DNA from: Chitinophagales bacterium
Lineage (GTDB): Bacteria; Bacteroidota; Bacteroidia; Chitinophagales; UBA2359
DNA: 64,000 nucleotides
Assembly: GCA_041392475.1 (NCBI GenBank)
Contig: JAWKLZ010000001.1
Span: 2,914,001-2,978,000 of the forward strand
Reading direction: 5' to 3'
Part shown: positions 22,784 to 33,000 of the stretch, in pieces
Numbering within the stretch: the stretch's first letter is position 1
Layout: each line of letters opens with the position of its first letter
Notes under the pieces: model-generated
Seen by the model: the letters and a program-made list of their open reading frames with translations, nothing else
The model's database searches: none
Told to the model about the DNA's origin: nothing
Made by a program: the position numbers and the translations under genes

Positions 22784-23944
22784 TTAGTTCATTCTTTTGG
22801 GTAAATAGTCTTTAATATCGAATTTCATTGAAGCAGGTTTTTTAGCTTTCATGTTACTTCTAATATTAAACTCTGTCTGTTCTTTAAAATTTTCAAAGTT
22901 ATATTTTAAGAACTTGGCATAATCATGTTTACCAGTTGGGTTGATGCAATGAGCAGTAAACAATTCAAACATACAATAAAGAATTACATTTTTAGACCTA
23001 CCTTTGCTTTTTAACATTAAATTGAAATACTTACCACTTGGAATATCTGGAATACAAAATCCATACTTTAATAATTCCAAAGTATCTTCTTTTGATAGAA
23101 AAATATTACCCGAATCAATGTTTTCATCATATAAAAATGAGAAAAAATTAGCTATTTCTTCATCAGATAACTCTCCCTCTATTTTTGTATAATTATCGGG
23201 AATTTCAACTTTGGAGTTTTCTTCTGAATTTGGAAAGTCCATTACAGGATATATAACTTTTTGGGGGTTGGCTATCCAATCATAAATAATTGCTACTTTT
23301 CCACTATCAAAAAGCGGTTTTTTATACTTGTGAACCAATGTTTTAAGAAAACTTATGTATTGAGGTAGATTTCCATTGAAGTTAGTAAGTAAGTGGAAAA
23401 CTAAAAAATCATATAAATATTCAATATCTGTTTGTCTTACTTTAAAAGCAAATAGTATTAGAAAAAATGTATTAGGAATATTCGTTCTTTCAACAATAAA
23501 ATCTTCGTCAAATAGAAAGATTTTATATCTTGGTACGTAAGATTTATTGATTAAACTGTCAATAAGTTTCTCACTCATTTCTTCTTGATTTTCTTCAGTA
23601 ATAACATTAAAGAAAGGTCTTGGATTATTAGGATTTTCGCTTATATAGCTTCCTTTTGTAAATGGAGAACCTCCATCTATTGAATCTAATCTTAACTTAT
23701 CAATATCATCAAGTATTTTCTCTACTTCTTCGCTGAACTCATCATATACTGATGAATACTTATCATTGGATTTTAATAAAAAAGCTATTGACCCTTCTAA
23801 ATCGTCAATCATTTCTCTAAGTTGTTCATTCTTATTAAATTTCCAATCTCTTTTTTCTTCCAACCAAATTTCACCAGTATTAATAACAAAAGTTTCCCAA
23901 ATATCAGATTCCCAAATATCTTTGATATTAATATTATTATCCAT
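22784..23944 (-). CDS. Unknown 386-aa acidic protein (element cargo)
   Basis: Soluble, acidic and Asn/Asp-rich, no signal peptide or membrane helix. The visible parts are an N-terminal Trp-rich helix (DIWESDIWETFVINTGEIWLEE), a central helical region with YIEYLYDF-like aromatic residues, and a basic C-terminus (SNMKAKKPASMKFDIKDYLPKRM). A stretch near the end (FTAHCINPTGKHDYAKFLKY) recalls uncharacterised proteins of Bacteroides mobile elements, but I cannot name the family. The gene is visibly more AT-rich than its neighbours and has its own inverted repeat upstream (23964-23987). Its place next to the integrase is typical of element cargo, including defence genes; no catalytic motif supports a specific activity. 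Confidence 0.75.
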   Translation of the reverse strand: MDNNINIKDIWESDIWETFVINTGEIWLEEKRDWKFNKNEQLREMIDDLEGSIAFLLKSNDKYSSVYDEFSEEVEKILDDIDKLRLDSIDGGSPFTKGSYISENPNNPRPFFNVITEENQEEMSEKLIDSLINKSYVPRYKIFLFDEDFIVERTNIPNTFFLILFAFKVRQTDIEYLYDFLVFHLLTNFNGNLPQYISFLKTLVHKYKKPLFDSGKVAIIYDWIANPQKVIYPVMDFPNSEENSKVEIPDNYTKIEGELSDEEIANFFSFLYDENIDSGNIFLSKEDTLELLKYGFCIPDIPSGKYFNLMLKSKGRSKNVILYCMFELFTAHCINPTGKHDYAKFLKYNFENFKEQTEFNIRSNMKAKKPASMKFDIKDYLPKRMN

Positions 23945-23963
23945 GTTGTAATCTTATTTTATA

Positions 23964-23987
23964 ACCAATATAATGTCAAATATTGGT
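23964..23987 (-). promoter_or_regulatory. Inverted repeat upstream of the 386-aa gene
   Basis: ACCAATAT (23964-23971) and ATATTGGT (23980-23987), 8-base spacer, 19 bp before the start at 23944. Likely an operator or a short hairpin in the leader; no clear -7 box beside it. Confidence 0.4.
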
Positions 23988-24017
23988 AAATATCCAAAAA
24001 TTAACAAACAAATACAA

Positions 24018-25247
24018 CTAAAGTAATTCGTCAGTAGCATCAATCACCGCAGTATCAAATTGAGCAAGGTAGGTTTCTGTTGTTTTCTTATCGGCATGAG
24101 CCAATCCTTGACTAATTTGTGCAATTGAAATACCTTTTCTCAATAATGTAGTTGCATAGGTATGTCTTGCTACATTCGATGTTAGGTTTGCCTGTATCTC
24201 TAATATTTCAGCGACCTTTTTCAACTTTTTGTTATAGTTCTTCAAACACTTTTTTCTTCTATCTCTTTTTTGAGTATCTGTTTTGTGGAAATCAGATAGT
24301 ATAGGAAAAACATACTGGCTTTCATTTTCTTCTCTCTCTACTCTGAAATAGGACAAAATTTCTTCAATGGGTTCGCTCACTGGAATACTCAATAATTTAC
24401 CCACCTTATTCCTTCTGTATTGAAATCGGTTGTCATAGAATTGCGTCCATTTTAAATCTGCCATATCAGAAAAGTTTATTCCTCTTGCATAATAGGAAAA
24501 GAGAAAGTAGCGAACAGTATTTGCTAAATCGGGGTATGCCTCCATATCGAAGTTTTTGATTTTGGTCATATCTTTAATTGAAAGAGCAGTAGAAGGTTTC
24601 TTTTTATTGAGGTGAGCTAAGGAATAACCTTTCTTATTATACATCGAGGAAAAAGGATAGTGGTCTGGTCGGGCTATCTCTCTTTTGATAGCCAAGTTGA
24701 TTAATGCTCGGAAAGTTCTCATGTGATTAGATACACCTCCGTCCGTACATCCATTTACACGAAGGTCTATTTCCCATTTGTGTAGAAAGTCATAGCTGAT
24801 GTCTGAAAACTGCAAATTATCGTTATTTGCAAATTTTGATAGAGCAGAGTAAGTATTTTTGTAAACCTCTCTATTCCCATAATTTCCCGATTTTTCAAAT
24901 TCTTGTATTCGGGTTTTGAAGAAGTCAAAAAGTCCAATATTGCTTTTATTGAGAAATTGATTGAAAAATTTTTCAAACGTAAATGATTCGCTTTTTGTAC
25001 TCAAATCTTCAATAACTTCTTCTGCTTGACGAAGTTTTATCTTTAGCACCTCGTTTTTTGCCTTGTAGTTGGGATATTTACTCTTGAATCTGTTTTTATT
25101 CTTATCCCATTCATTTTTCATACAATTGTAGCCTAAAGATTTGTATTTTAGCTTTCTTTGAAATGAAATTCTTAAAAGAACTGGATTTGTTCCATCTTTG
25201 TTTGTCTTTGAAGTATAATGGACAATTTTTACGTGGGCATTGCTCAT
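24018..25247 (-). CDS. int: Tyrosine-type site-specific integrase
   Basis: 409 aa. N-terminal arm-binding domain (about 1-95, starting NAHVKIVHYTSKTNKDGTNP), SAM-like core-binding domain (about 100-200) and catalytic domain (about 215-409). The catalytic set is present: Arg in FSYYARGINFSDM, Lys in YRRNKVGKLLSIPV, RH in NVARHTYATTLLRKG, His in GLAHADKKTTET, and the Tyr nucleophile in TYLAQF. This is the form common in Bacteroidota conjugative and mobilisable elements. It lies 175 bp from attR and reads away from it, the usual position for the enzyme that recombines the tRNA-Val att sites. Confidence 0.95.
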   Translation of the reverse strand: MSNAHVKIVHYTSKTNKDGTNPVLLRISFQRKLKYKSLGYNCMKNEWDKNKNRFKSKYPNYKAKNEVLKIKLRQAEEVIEDLSTKSESFTFEKFFNQFLNKSNIGLFDFFKTRIQEFEKSGNYGNREVYKNTYSALSKFANNDNLQFSDISYDFLHKWEIDLRVNGCTDGGVSNHMRTFRALINLAIKREIARPDHYPFSSMYNKKGYSLAHLNKKKPSTALSIKDMTKIKNFDMEAYPDLANTVRYFLFSYYARGINFSDMADLKWTQFYDNRFQYRRNKVGKLLSIPVSEPIEEILSYFRVEREENESQYVFPILSDFHKTDTQKRDRRKKCLKNYNKKLKKVAEILEIQANLTSNVARHTYATTLLRKGISIAQISQGLAHADKKTTETYLAQFDTAVIDATDELL

Positions 25248-25286
25248 ATTGTATCAATGATATTTTAGTAAAATAATGATTAAACT

Positions 25287-25307
25287 GGTTTAAACATAGT
25301 TTAAACA
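25287..25307. repeat. Sub-terminal repeat GTTTAAAC-ATA-GTTTAAAC (right)
   Basis: Identical 21 bp to 2309-2329, same orientation, between the integrase start and attR. Two GTTTAAAC palindromes spaced by ATA. Probable arm-type integrase or excisionase site. Confidence 0.65.
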
Positions 25308-25421
25308 AATTTAGCAAAAAGATACAATAATATACAAATAAATCTAAGGACAAAATTCAAAATAATACTGATAAACAATAACTTGCAAACAAAAATAAGA
25401 TACTCAAAAGTAAATGCTTGC

Positions 25422-25467
25422 GCCTTACAAGCAGAGGGTCGTTGGTTCGAATCCAACATTTCCCACC
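25422..25467 (+). repeat. attR: tRNA-Val 3'-half copy
   Basis: 46 bp matching 2216-2261 with one difference (A at 25435). No 5' half of a tRNA precedes it, so it is not a working gene. It is followed by a copy of the tRNA terminator hairpin. Confidence 0.85.
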
Positions 25468-25477
25468 ACTAATAATC

Positions 25478-25513
25478 AAGCAGTTACAATCAAAATTTGT
25501 AGCTGCTTTTTTT
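25478..25513 (+). terminator. tRNA-Val terminator hairpin (copy 2)
   Basis: AAGCAGTTACAA (25478-25489) with TTGTAGCTGCTT (25497-25508) and T7, as at 2271-2305. Confidence 0.8.
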
Positions 25514-25532
25514 ATTTTAAAAAATCGAAAAA

Positions 25533-25811
25533 ATGACTTTCTACACCTATATCCTCCAATCTCAAACCACATCACAACTTTATATAGGTCAGACCAATAA
25601 TTTAGAAGACAGACTCAAAAGGCACAATGGCAATCGAAACAAAGCCACTAAAGGAAAAGGACCTTGTAATGTAATCTTCTCCAAAGAATTTGAAACTCGC
25701 TCAGAGGCTATGCGGTTAGAAAGAAAATTGAAGTCTTACAAAAATAAAGATTATATCCTTCAATGGATTGATAAACAAAACAATTTACAAGATTGGTTCA
25801 TCTGGTTCTGA
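25533..25811 (+). CDS. Small GIY-YIG endonuclease-like protein
   Basis: 92 aa, a stand-alone GIY-YIG domain of the UPF0213/YhbQ type: FYTYILQSQ, LYIGQTNNLEDRLKRHN (the YIG strand, Arg of the active site), then FSKEFETRSEAMRLERKLKSYK, with Glu in ERKLK as metal ligand, and a C-terminal ILQWIDKQN. It nicks DNA in characterised relatives; the cellular role of the short bacterial proteins is poorly known. It stands between two copies of the tRNA-Val 3' end plus terminator. The start of a second, broken copy of such a gene follows the next repeat, suggesting that GIY-YIG genes travel with this repeat. The start ATG at 25533 lies 19 bp after the hairpin's T run. Confidence 0.85.
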   Translation: MTFYTYILQSQTTSQLYIGQTNNLEDRLKRHNGNRNKATKGKGPCNVIFSKEFETRSEAMRLERKLKSYKNKDYILQWIDKQNNLQDWFIWF

Positions 25812-25830
25812 ACATCCCTATTTACTATCG

Positions 25831-25868
25831 GCAGGGTCGTTCCGATTCAAATCGGAACATTTCCCACC
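25831..25868 (+). repeat. Third, diverged copy of the tRNA-Val 3' end
   Basis: Starts GCAGGGTCGTT and ends ACATTTCCCACC like the other two copies, but the T arm is rewritten to TTCCGATT-CA-AATCGGAA, again self-complementary. It keeps a stem while changing sequence, so it is diverged but still structured. Confidence 0.7.
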
Positions 25869-25878
25869 ACTAATAATC

Positions 25879-25914
25879 AAGCAGTTACGAATAAAAATCG
25901 TAGCTGCTTTTTTT
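25879..25914 (+). terminator. tRNA-Val terminator hairpin (copy 3) with compensatory change
   Basis: AAGCAGTTACGA (25879-25890) with TCGTAGCTGCTT (25898-25909), then T7. Compared with copies 1 and 2, one A-T pair has become G-C through paired changes in both arms. Confidence 0.75.
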
Positions 25915-25917
25915 ATT

Positions 25918-25938
25918 GGTTTAAACTTAGTTAAAACA
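25918..25938. repeat. Degenerate third copy of the GTTTAAAC sub-terminal repeat
   Basis: 19 of 21 bases match 2309-2329, in the same position relative to the preceding terminator hairpin as at the left end of the element (about 3-4 bp after the T run). Confidence 0.6.
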
Positions 25939-25939
25939 A

Positions 25940-25969
25940 ATGCCCTATTTCACCTACATTCTCCTCTAA
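25940..25969 (+). pseudogene. Remnant start of a second GIY-YIG gene
   Basis: ATG followed by PYFTYILL and a TAA. The eight-residue start aligns with TFYTYILQ of the intact gene at 25533, and it occupies the same place after a tRNA-3'-end/hairpin repeat. No further GIY-YIG motif can be read in any frame downstream, so only the 5' end is left. Confidence 0.45.
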
Positions 25970-26070
25970 ATCTGTCACTTTTCACACATACCACCGTCTA
26001 AAAGACAAGCCCTATTTCAGCAATATTGTAGCCGAGATTTACCCACTATTCACCAAACCATCAAAAAACC

Positions 26071-26589
26071 ATGAACAGAGGAATCAATCTGTTCGTTTTG
26101 TTAATGAGTTGTGTCATTTTAAGCGTTTCCGCATTGATTGGCTTCAAAGCCTACAATGATCTAAAAATCACGGATAAAGACACACTTTCTATTGACACAA
26201 TCGAACCAAACACCAACAAAGTCGTTGTGCACCAACCCGTTGAATCTCCACCCGAAACTCATTTGAATACAGACACTCAAAATCTTCCTTCCGATTCTTC
26301 AAAAACATTGAAGTCCAAACCCAAACCTTCTATTGACCCACAAGCGAGAATAGACCAACAAAAACTGTATTTGGTCATTGCAGGTGGCTTTCAGGATGAA
26401 ATCAATGCACAAAGCCACCGACTGCAATTGAAGCAATTGGGTTATGATGCCGAAATTGTACGCTTTAAAAATTCTCGCCTTCATATCGTATGTGCAGGAA
26501 AATTTCAAGAACCTGCTCAGGCCAATGATTTGGTGATGTCACTGCTACAAACCCATCACATTGAAGCCTATGTGCAAGTGCCTATTTAA
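26071..26589 (+). CDS. SPOR-domain membrane-anchored protein
   Basis: 172 aa. One N-terminal membrane helix (about 6-26), a Pro/Ser/Thr-rich periplasmic linker (about 35-92) and a C-terminal SPOR domain (about 95-172: QKLYLVIAGGFQDEINAQSH, LKQLGYDAEIV, RLHIVCAGKFQEPAQANDL). SPOR domains bind denuded glycan strands of peptidoglycan, usually at the division septum. First clear chromosomal gene to the right of the element. The partner is not visible; the single TM plus SPOR arrangement resembles FtsN-like or DedD-like proteins in outline only. Confidence 0.88.
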   Translation: MNRGINLFVLLMSCVILSVSALIGFKAYNDLKITDKDTLSIDTIEPNTNKVVVHQPVESPPETHLNTDTQNLPSDSSKTLKSKPKPSIDPQARIDQQKLYLVIAGGFQDEINAQSHRLQLKQLGYDAEIVRFKNSRLHIVCAGKFQEPAQANDLVMSLLQTHHIEAYVQVPI

Positions 26590-27062
26590 AAGCGTGTTGG
26601 GGGTATTGATGTTTTGAAGTGTTGAAATTTTGGAGTTTTGGAGTGTTTAAATAAAAAGGGCGTTAGCCCTGACCCTACTTGTAGAAAAAAAAGATAGCAT
26701 TGAAGCGATTAGGAGCGTAGCTTCGGCACAACTAAATGACTGATTATCTATGGTGTCGAGTCTACGCCCCTTGCAGAAAATCTATAATATTGAAGTGCCT
26801 TTTTCATTTTTATTCTCTCCGAGTTCTCAAAGCAAGCTATTTTAGTTTTTATTCCTCACGTAATTGCCTTTTTCGATTTACCTTTTTTTGCCTTTCCGTT
26901 TATAGTATAGAGGCATGGGCTAAAAGTCTATTGATAAGATTTGTACAAAAAAACTTTTGTGGAAAAGAATGGAAAAATTGGGTTACAGTCGAGAATTGAC
27001 CAATTCTTTTTTGCTTGCGGTTCATGCCTTTTTTATCAAAAAACAGCAAAAAATACCGCACT
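26590..27062. other. Gene-free stretch before the giant T9SS genes
   Basis: 473 bp. It holds a small hairpin AGGGC-GTTA-GCCCT at 26657-26670 within a REP-like patch, then low-complexity T-rich sequence, and a short AGAATT/AATTCT repeat near 26990-27006 followed by T6. Short open frames here have no protein-like features. No clear promoter found. Confidence 0.5.
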
Positions 27063-30000
27063 ATGCAAACCTTTACCAAACTATTATTTACTGCAATTGG
27101 ATTCATTACCATCCATACTTGCGCTTTAGCCTATACAGGCAATGTTTCGAATCCTTCTAATTCCATTCTTGAACTTGAAGCCCTATCCGATACCGTAGAA
27201 ACTTTGATAAATGAACCTATCAGCTTCAATGTATTGACAAACGATTCAGGAGAAGGCATTTATGTCAATTTTTCGCTTCAACCCTCTAATGGTTCACTCG
27301 TTTGGAAGTTGAATGGTGATTTTACTTATACGCCCAATAACAACTATACGGGCCCCGATATATTGGTCTATCAAATCCGAGATGCGGAGGGCAATACAGC
27401 AAGTGCCAATGTGTTTATCACCGTTGAAGGAATGGAAGTCTTGCCGCTTCAAGTCAATATCGAATATGAATGTATGCACGATAGCACCTATGATTTGTGG
27501 ATATACATTGTAGGAGGAACTCCGCCTTATGAAACTTTGGTTCAGTATGGCGATGACTTGGTGCATCCTGCTTACCAAAATCGCCTCTATTTCAGCGACT
27601 TATATTTATCTGAGATACCTAGCTCTATGGGTTTCATGGTTTTTGTGAGGGATGCGGAGAACAATACCGTTTTAGAAAACCACTTACTTGAAATCTTATG
27701 TCACGAAGATGTGGTCAATGCCTGTGTAGCAGAAACGCACTTAGAATTGACTCCTATCATAAGCTGCAATGAGGGCGAAAAAACCATTGAAGTAGTGGCA
27801 TCGGGAGGAAGCGGTGAATATTCCTATTCGGGACATTTTTTGGAATACAGTGGTGATGCTGTTACTGTGGAGGACAGCGAGGGCTGCCAAAATATTTTGT
27901 TTTACGACGAAGTCCCTGCCTACACTTGCCCAATAGCGGTAGATGATGTGGTCAACGGTGCTTACAATGCGCCTTTTCACCTCAAACCTTTGCTGAACGA
28001 TACAGGTGATAGCTTGTATATTTCGGATATCAGCGGCTTGAAACACGGTACGATTCAATGGAAAGACGATTACTTTTTGGCTTATTACCCCAACGAAGGT
28101 TTTGCAGGGATAGATACTTTGGAGTACGAAATCACCGACATTGCAGGCAATACTTCAAGGGCGAAAATTTTGGCGGTTGTGCCTGAAAATGATGCAGTAG
28201 CGATTTTTTGGGAAAGGGATTGTTCGAGAGCCGAAGAAGAGGGAGTTTATGAAATTAATTTCACCGTTGCAGGTGGAAAACCTCCTTATGTCATTGATGG
28301 TGACTTTCTTGCGAATGATTATCGAGGAGATGAAATCTTGAGTTTTGTCAAAGCAGATGGAGATGATTTTACGATTACTGCAATAGACAAAGACAATACA
28401 GCAGCAATAGTACAGCCATCTTTATCAGCTTGTACTTTTTTGGGCTATCCTTCAAGCGATTACACAGTTTACATTTCGTGTGTAGCAGGAGAAAGTTTTG
28501 GAATTTTAACCGCACTTCCCTCCAATGATGAGCCAACCGAACTTATTGTAAGTGAAACACAAAATGGAGATACTCTTCTGCATGGAACAAATTATTTGGT
28601 TGAATTTGAATATGGAAATACCTTTGAAGGAACCGTTTTTTGTCCTCCAATAGCAGAAGACGACCTCTACTTCAATCACCCCAATTTCCTTCAATTTCCG
28701 CTTACCTTCAATCCGCTACTCAACGACAATGGGCATGGTTTGAAGTTGGTGGGCATCGAAACCCCCAACTATGGCACTCTCGAATGGTGGAAAGCAGATG
28801 GTACGGTGAACTACCACCCAAATGCCGATTTTCAAGGGGTCGAAACTTTTGACTATACGCTCGAAGACATTGGCGGCAACCGCACTTCGGCTACCATCAA
28901 AATCGTGATGGCTCATCCCACCGAACTCCACATTACCTACAAGCGTGATTGCTATGAGGTGAACAACAATGGGGCTGAAAATTATACGATTAACGCTTTT
29001 GTATCGGGAGGCAAACCTCCGTATCAGGTACAAGTCAATGAAGAAGCGTTTTTTGAAGTGACCGAAAACGGTGGAGATTTTAGCTTTGAAGTAGCGAATG
29101 GAGAAGGCTTTCAGATATATGCGGAGGACAATGGGGCGGTGACTCATACGGCAACGGTGGAGGAATTGGAGATGGAGGCTTGTAGTAGTTTGTGTGAGGA
29201 TTTGGCTATAGAAGTGGATTTGGAGTGCTTTTTTGGGTCAGGAAAAGGACGTTTGAATTATGAAGTGATAGGAGCAAATGGAGGATTTGTGTTGGAAGGA
29301 AATGAAGATGGAGATATTTTGGAAATAGGAGAACACTATTTTATAGAAATAGTTGATGAACAAGGGTGTCACACATCAGAAACAGGGCAATGCTCAACTG
29401 AGGATTTAATTGTAATGATTAATCGAGATTGCTCGAATGCAGAAGAGACTGGTATTTATAAGCTTGAGGTTGCTATTATTGGAGGAATTCCCCCTTTTAC
29501 TATTTCAGGTAGTATCAATGAAACCTTAGATGACTATGGAATTGTAAGTACTGAGATTGAAGACGGAGAGTTATATGAAATAACAGTAGTTGATGCAGCA
29601 GGAAGTGAATTTTACGAATCGGGAGGTGAAATTCTCTGCATAGTAGGGTGCTATAACCTATATATTGAAAACATAGGAGATATTGCAGAGTGCTTATGTA
29701 ACGGTGATATGGTTCTTACCTTTGAAAATATAATCAATCCAGAAACAGCTCTTTCTATTTTTGGAGTTTGGGGTGATGATAACTTTGCAAAAGAACCTGA
29801 ATTAGGAGATACAATTCCTGCTAACTCTTTCATAGATATAAGTGCTGTAATAGAAACGGAAAATAAATGCTATGATTTATTTTTCGAAGGAGAATATGGT
29901 ATTTTAGGATATACATCCGACTTCTGCTCCCCCGAAACCTACACCCTTGAAGCCATAGACGATTTTGCAGTAACAAGCCCAGGCGAACCTGTCACCGTCA

Positions 30001-33000
30001 ATGTCCTTCAAAACGATACAGGTACAGGTCTTCAAATCAGTCAAATTCTTGTTGCTCCAAGTTGTGGTGAAATTTTGGATGCGAATGTAACGACTGGTGC
30101 TATTGTCTATGTTGTTGATGCCAATACGACTTGTACAGAAGATACTTTTGTGTACGAAGCGGAGGATGAATGTGAGAATTTGGTGGAGGCTACGGTGACG
30201 GTTTTTATTGAGCAAGGAAGTGATTTGATTGTTCAGGTGGAGAGAAATTGCTTTAATGTTGCTGAAACAGGAACTTATGAACTTACTGTTACCATTTCTT
30301 CGGGTATTCCTCCCTATACTATCTCTGGAAGCATAAATGCGACATTAGAGGAAGAGGGTGAAATATCTACTACTATAACAGACGGAAATCCTTATGAAAT
30401 CACTGTTACAGATAATACTGGAGCAGAATTATTTGAAGCAGGAGGGGAAACTTCATGTGGTCATTGCCTTTCAAACCCTTTAGCATTGGAAAGTATAGAA
30501 CAAATAGCCGACTGTACTTGTGAGGGGAATATGGTTGTGCATTTTGAAAATACTCCAATTTCAGATGAGGTTATCTCAATAGAAGGAACTTTTGGGATAG
30601 GAGATACAATTCCCAATGATGCTTATTTCGATATGTACATTGCTTTTACTGAAAATCATTGTTATGGAATTTATTTAAATGGTAGCCCTTACATCTTTGG
30701 CAATGTTTCCGACTTCTGCACTCCCGAAACCTACACCATTGAAGCCATAGACGATTTTGCAGTAACAAGCCCAGGCGAACCTGTCACCGTCAATGTCCTT
30801 CAAAACGATACAGGTACTAACCTTCAAATCAATCAAATTCTTGTTTCTCCAAGTTGTGGTGAAATTGTGGATGCGAATGTGACGACTGGTGATATCGTGT
30901 ATGTTGCTGATGCCAATACGACTTGTACGGAAGATACTTTTGTGTATCAAGCAGTGGATGAATGTGGGAACTTGGCGCAGGCTACGGTGTATATTAATAT
31001 TTTACAACCGATAGAAGATTTAGATGTTCAATCGGAAAAAGACTGTTCCAATGCAGTTGAACTTGGATATTACGTTTTCAACATCAGCGTGTCTGGTGGA
31101 CTACCTCCTTACAACATTTCAGGCTGTATCAATGAAACGTTAGAAGAAGAGGGGATAATTCAATTAAACGTCAATGTATGTATTCCTTGTGAGATTACAG
31201 TGATAGATTCGCTAGGCAATCAAGAGAAGGTATCAAGTTTAGGAACTTGCCCCCCAATATGCTCAGAATTCCCTATTGATACTAATGATGCTGTTCAAGA
31301 GAGTTTTTTAGAATGTATATGTGACGGTTCACTGATAATAAGTTTTACACCATTAGCCGAAGTGGAAGAAATTCAAAGCATTGAGGGATTTTGGTATGAA
31401 AACAATCAAGCAATTCCAATAGAGTTGGGAGATACAATTCCTGCAAATACCTATTTCGAGATATTTGAAGTACAAACCGATTTTACCAATTACATAGTTT
31501 ACACGCAAGAAAACAATTTTTTAGGTGGCTTCACCTCCGACTTCTGCGCTCCCCAAACTCCTCCTTCAATTCCCACCCTCAACGAATCCCAATCCCAAAC
31601 CATCCTTTGTGGAGAAGGTGACATCATCCTAAGCCTTGAAGGAGGCGGAGAAGGAACAACTTATAATTGGTATTTAGACTCAGACGGTACAGTTCCCGCA
31701 AACCCTTCAACAGGGCAAGTTTGGACAAACGATGAATTGGTGGGAACAGGAACGGTTTATGTCATTGCAGAAGATGCAAATGGTTGTCAATCTGAGGCTT
31801 TGGGGATTGAGACAACGAGGTATGAGGAATTGAGAGTGGAGAATATAGAAACGATTTTATCTGAAAGTTGCTTAGAATACCAAATAGTTTTTGACATTTC
31901 GGGCGGTAATGGGGAATATACCTCCAATGGAATTCCAGTACCAGCAGAATTTAGTAGCGATTGGCTGGCGACAAGTTCGGAGGATTACAGTTTTGAAATA
32001 GACGACAACAATCAAATCTTTTCTTGCCCTTCCATTCTGATTGAAGGTGACGCACCAGATGGAGATTGTTTTTTGTCCGCAACAGGAGACTTTGTTACTG
32101 CAATGGCAGGTGAAACGGTGGAAATAGATGTTTTGCAAAACGACGATGGATATGAATTAACGGTATCCGCCATTCTTCAAGAACCCACTTGCGGAACGAT
32201 TATCAATATTGACACAGAAACGGGCATCATCACCTATCAAGCAGACAGTGACACAGAATGTAATACCGACTATTTTATGTATGAAATCACCGATTTTTGG
32301 GGAAATGTCACACAAGCCAGTGTGACCATCTTCATTCCCAAAGAAAATGGTGAATTGGTTGTAGAAATAACAGAAGATTGTTCTGCTGTTGAAGAAACAG
32401 GCTTTTTAGTTCTGTATGCTACTATTTCAAGCGGCGTCCCTCCTTTTGCTATTTCAGGCAGTATCAACAAAGTTTTAGAGAATTACGGGCAAACATTTAT
32501 TTTATTATCAGCAGCAACTTCTTACGAAATTCAGGTAATAGATAGTGACGGACAAGAATTCACAGCATCCAATGATACGCCTTGCTTCAATGAAGAACTC
32601 TGCGCCAATCTCCAAATCACCCCATCCTACGACTGCCTCATCACCCAAACCCAAGACTCAATCGCCCTCCTAACTTACCAAACCACAGGAGGCGACGGAA
32701 ACTACTCCTTCAATGGCAACCCCCAAAACGACACCCTTCAAAATGGCGACATTTACCAAATTGAAGTCACCGATGGAAACGGCTGCACTGCAATGGTTTC
32801 CGACACCATCGCCTGTAATTTCACTTCAATAGAAAACCCAAACCCCCATTCTTCAATTCCCAACATCAGCCTATTCCCCAACCCCAACAACGGCAATTTC
32901 ACCCTTTCCCTCGAATTGAAGCAAGCGGAGGAAGTGGATATTGAGATATTGGATGTCATCGGAAAAGTGAAACTTTGGCAACAGTTGCAAACTTTGCCAA

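Larger units (their letters stand above)
2216..25467. mobile_element. tRNA-Val integrated metal-resistance element (~23.2 kb)
   Basis: The segment is bounded by a 46-bp direct repeat of the tRNA-Val 3' half (2216-2261 and 25422-25467, one mismatch). A tyrosine integrase lies at its right end, and a 21-bp GTTTAAAC-type repeat lies just inside each end. The left two thirds carry heavy-metal efflux, a Fur-family regulator and associated small proteins; the right third carries leftward genes for integration, excisionase-like control, a RepA-like ATPase and an ATP-grasp protein. No relaxase, coupling protein or type IV secretion gene is recognisable, so self-transfer is unlikely. It may be a mobilisable or satellite island that borrows a transfer apparatus. 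Confidence 0.85.

Noticed and set aside
25418..25600. Open frame starting MRLTSRGSLVRIQHFPP
   Set aside because: This is the well-known spurious translation of a tRNA 3' end.
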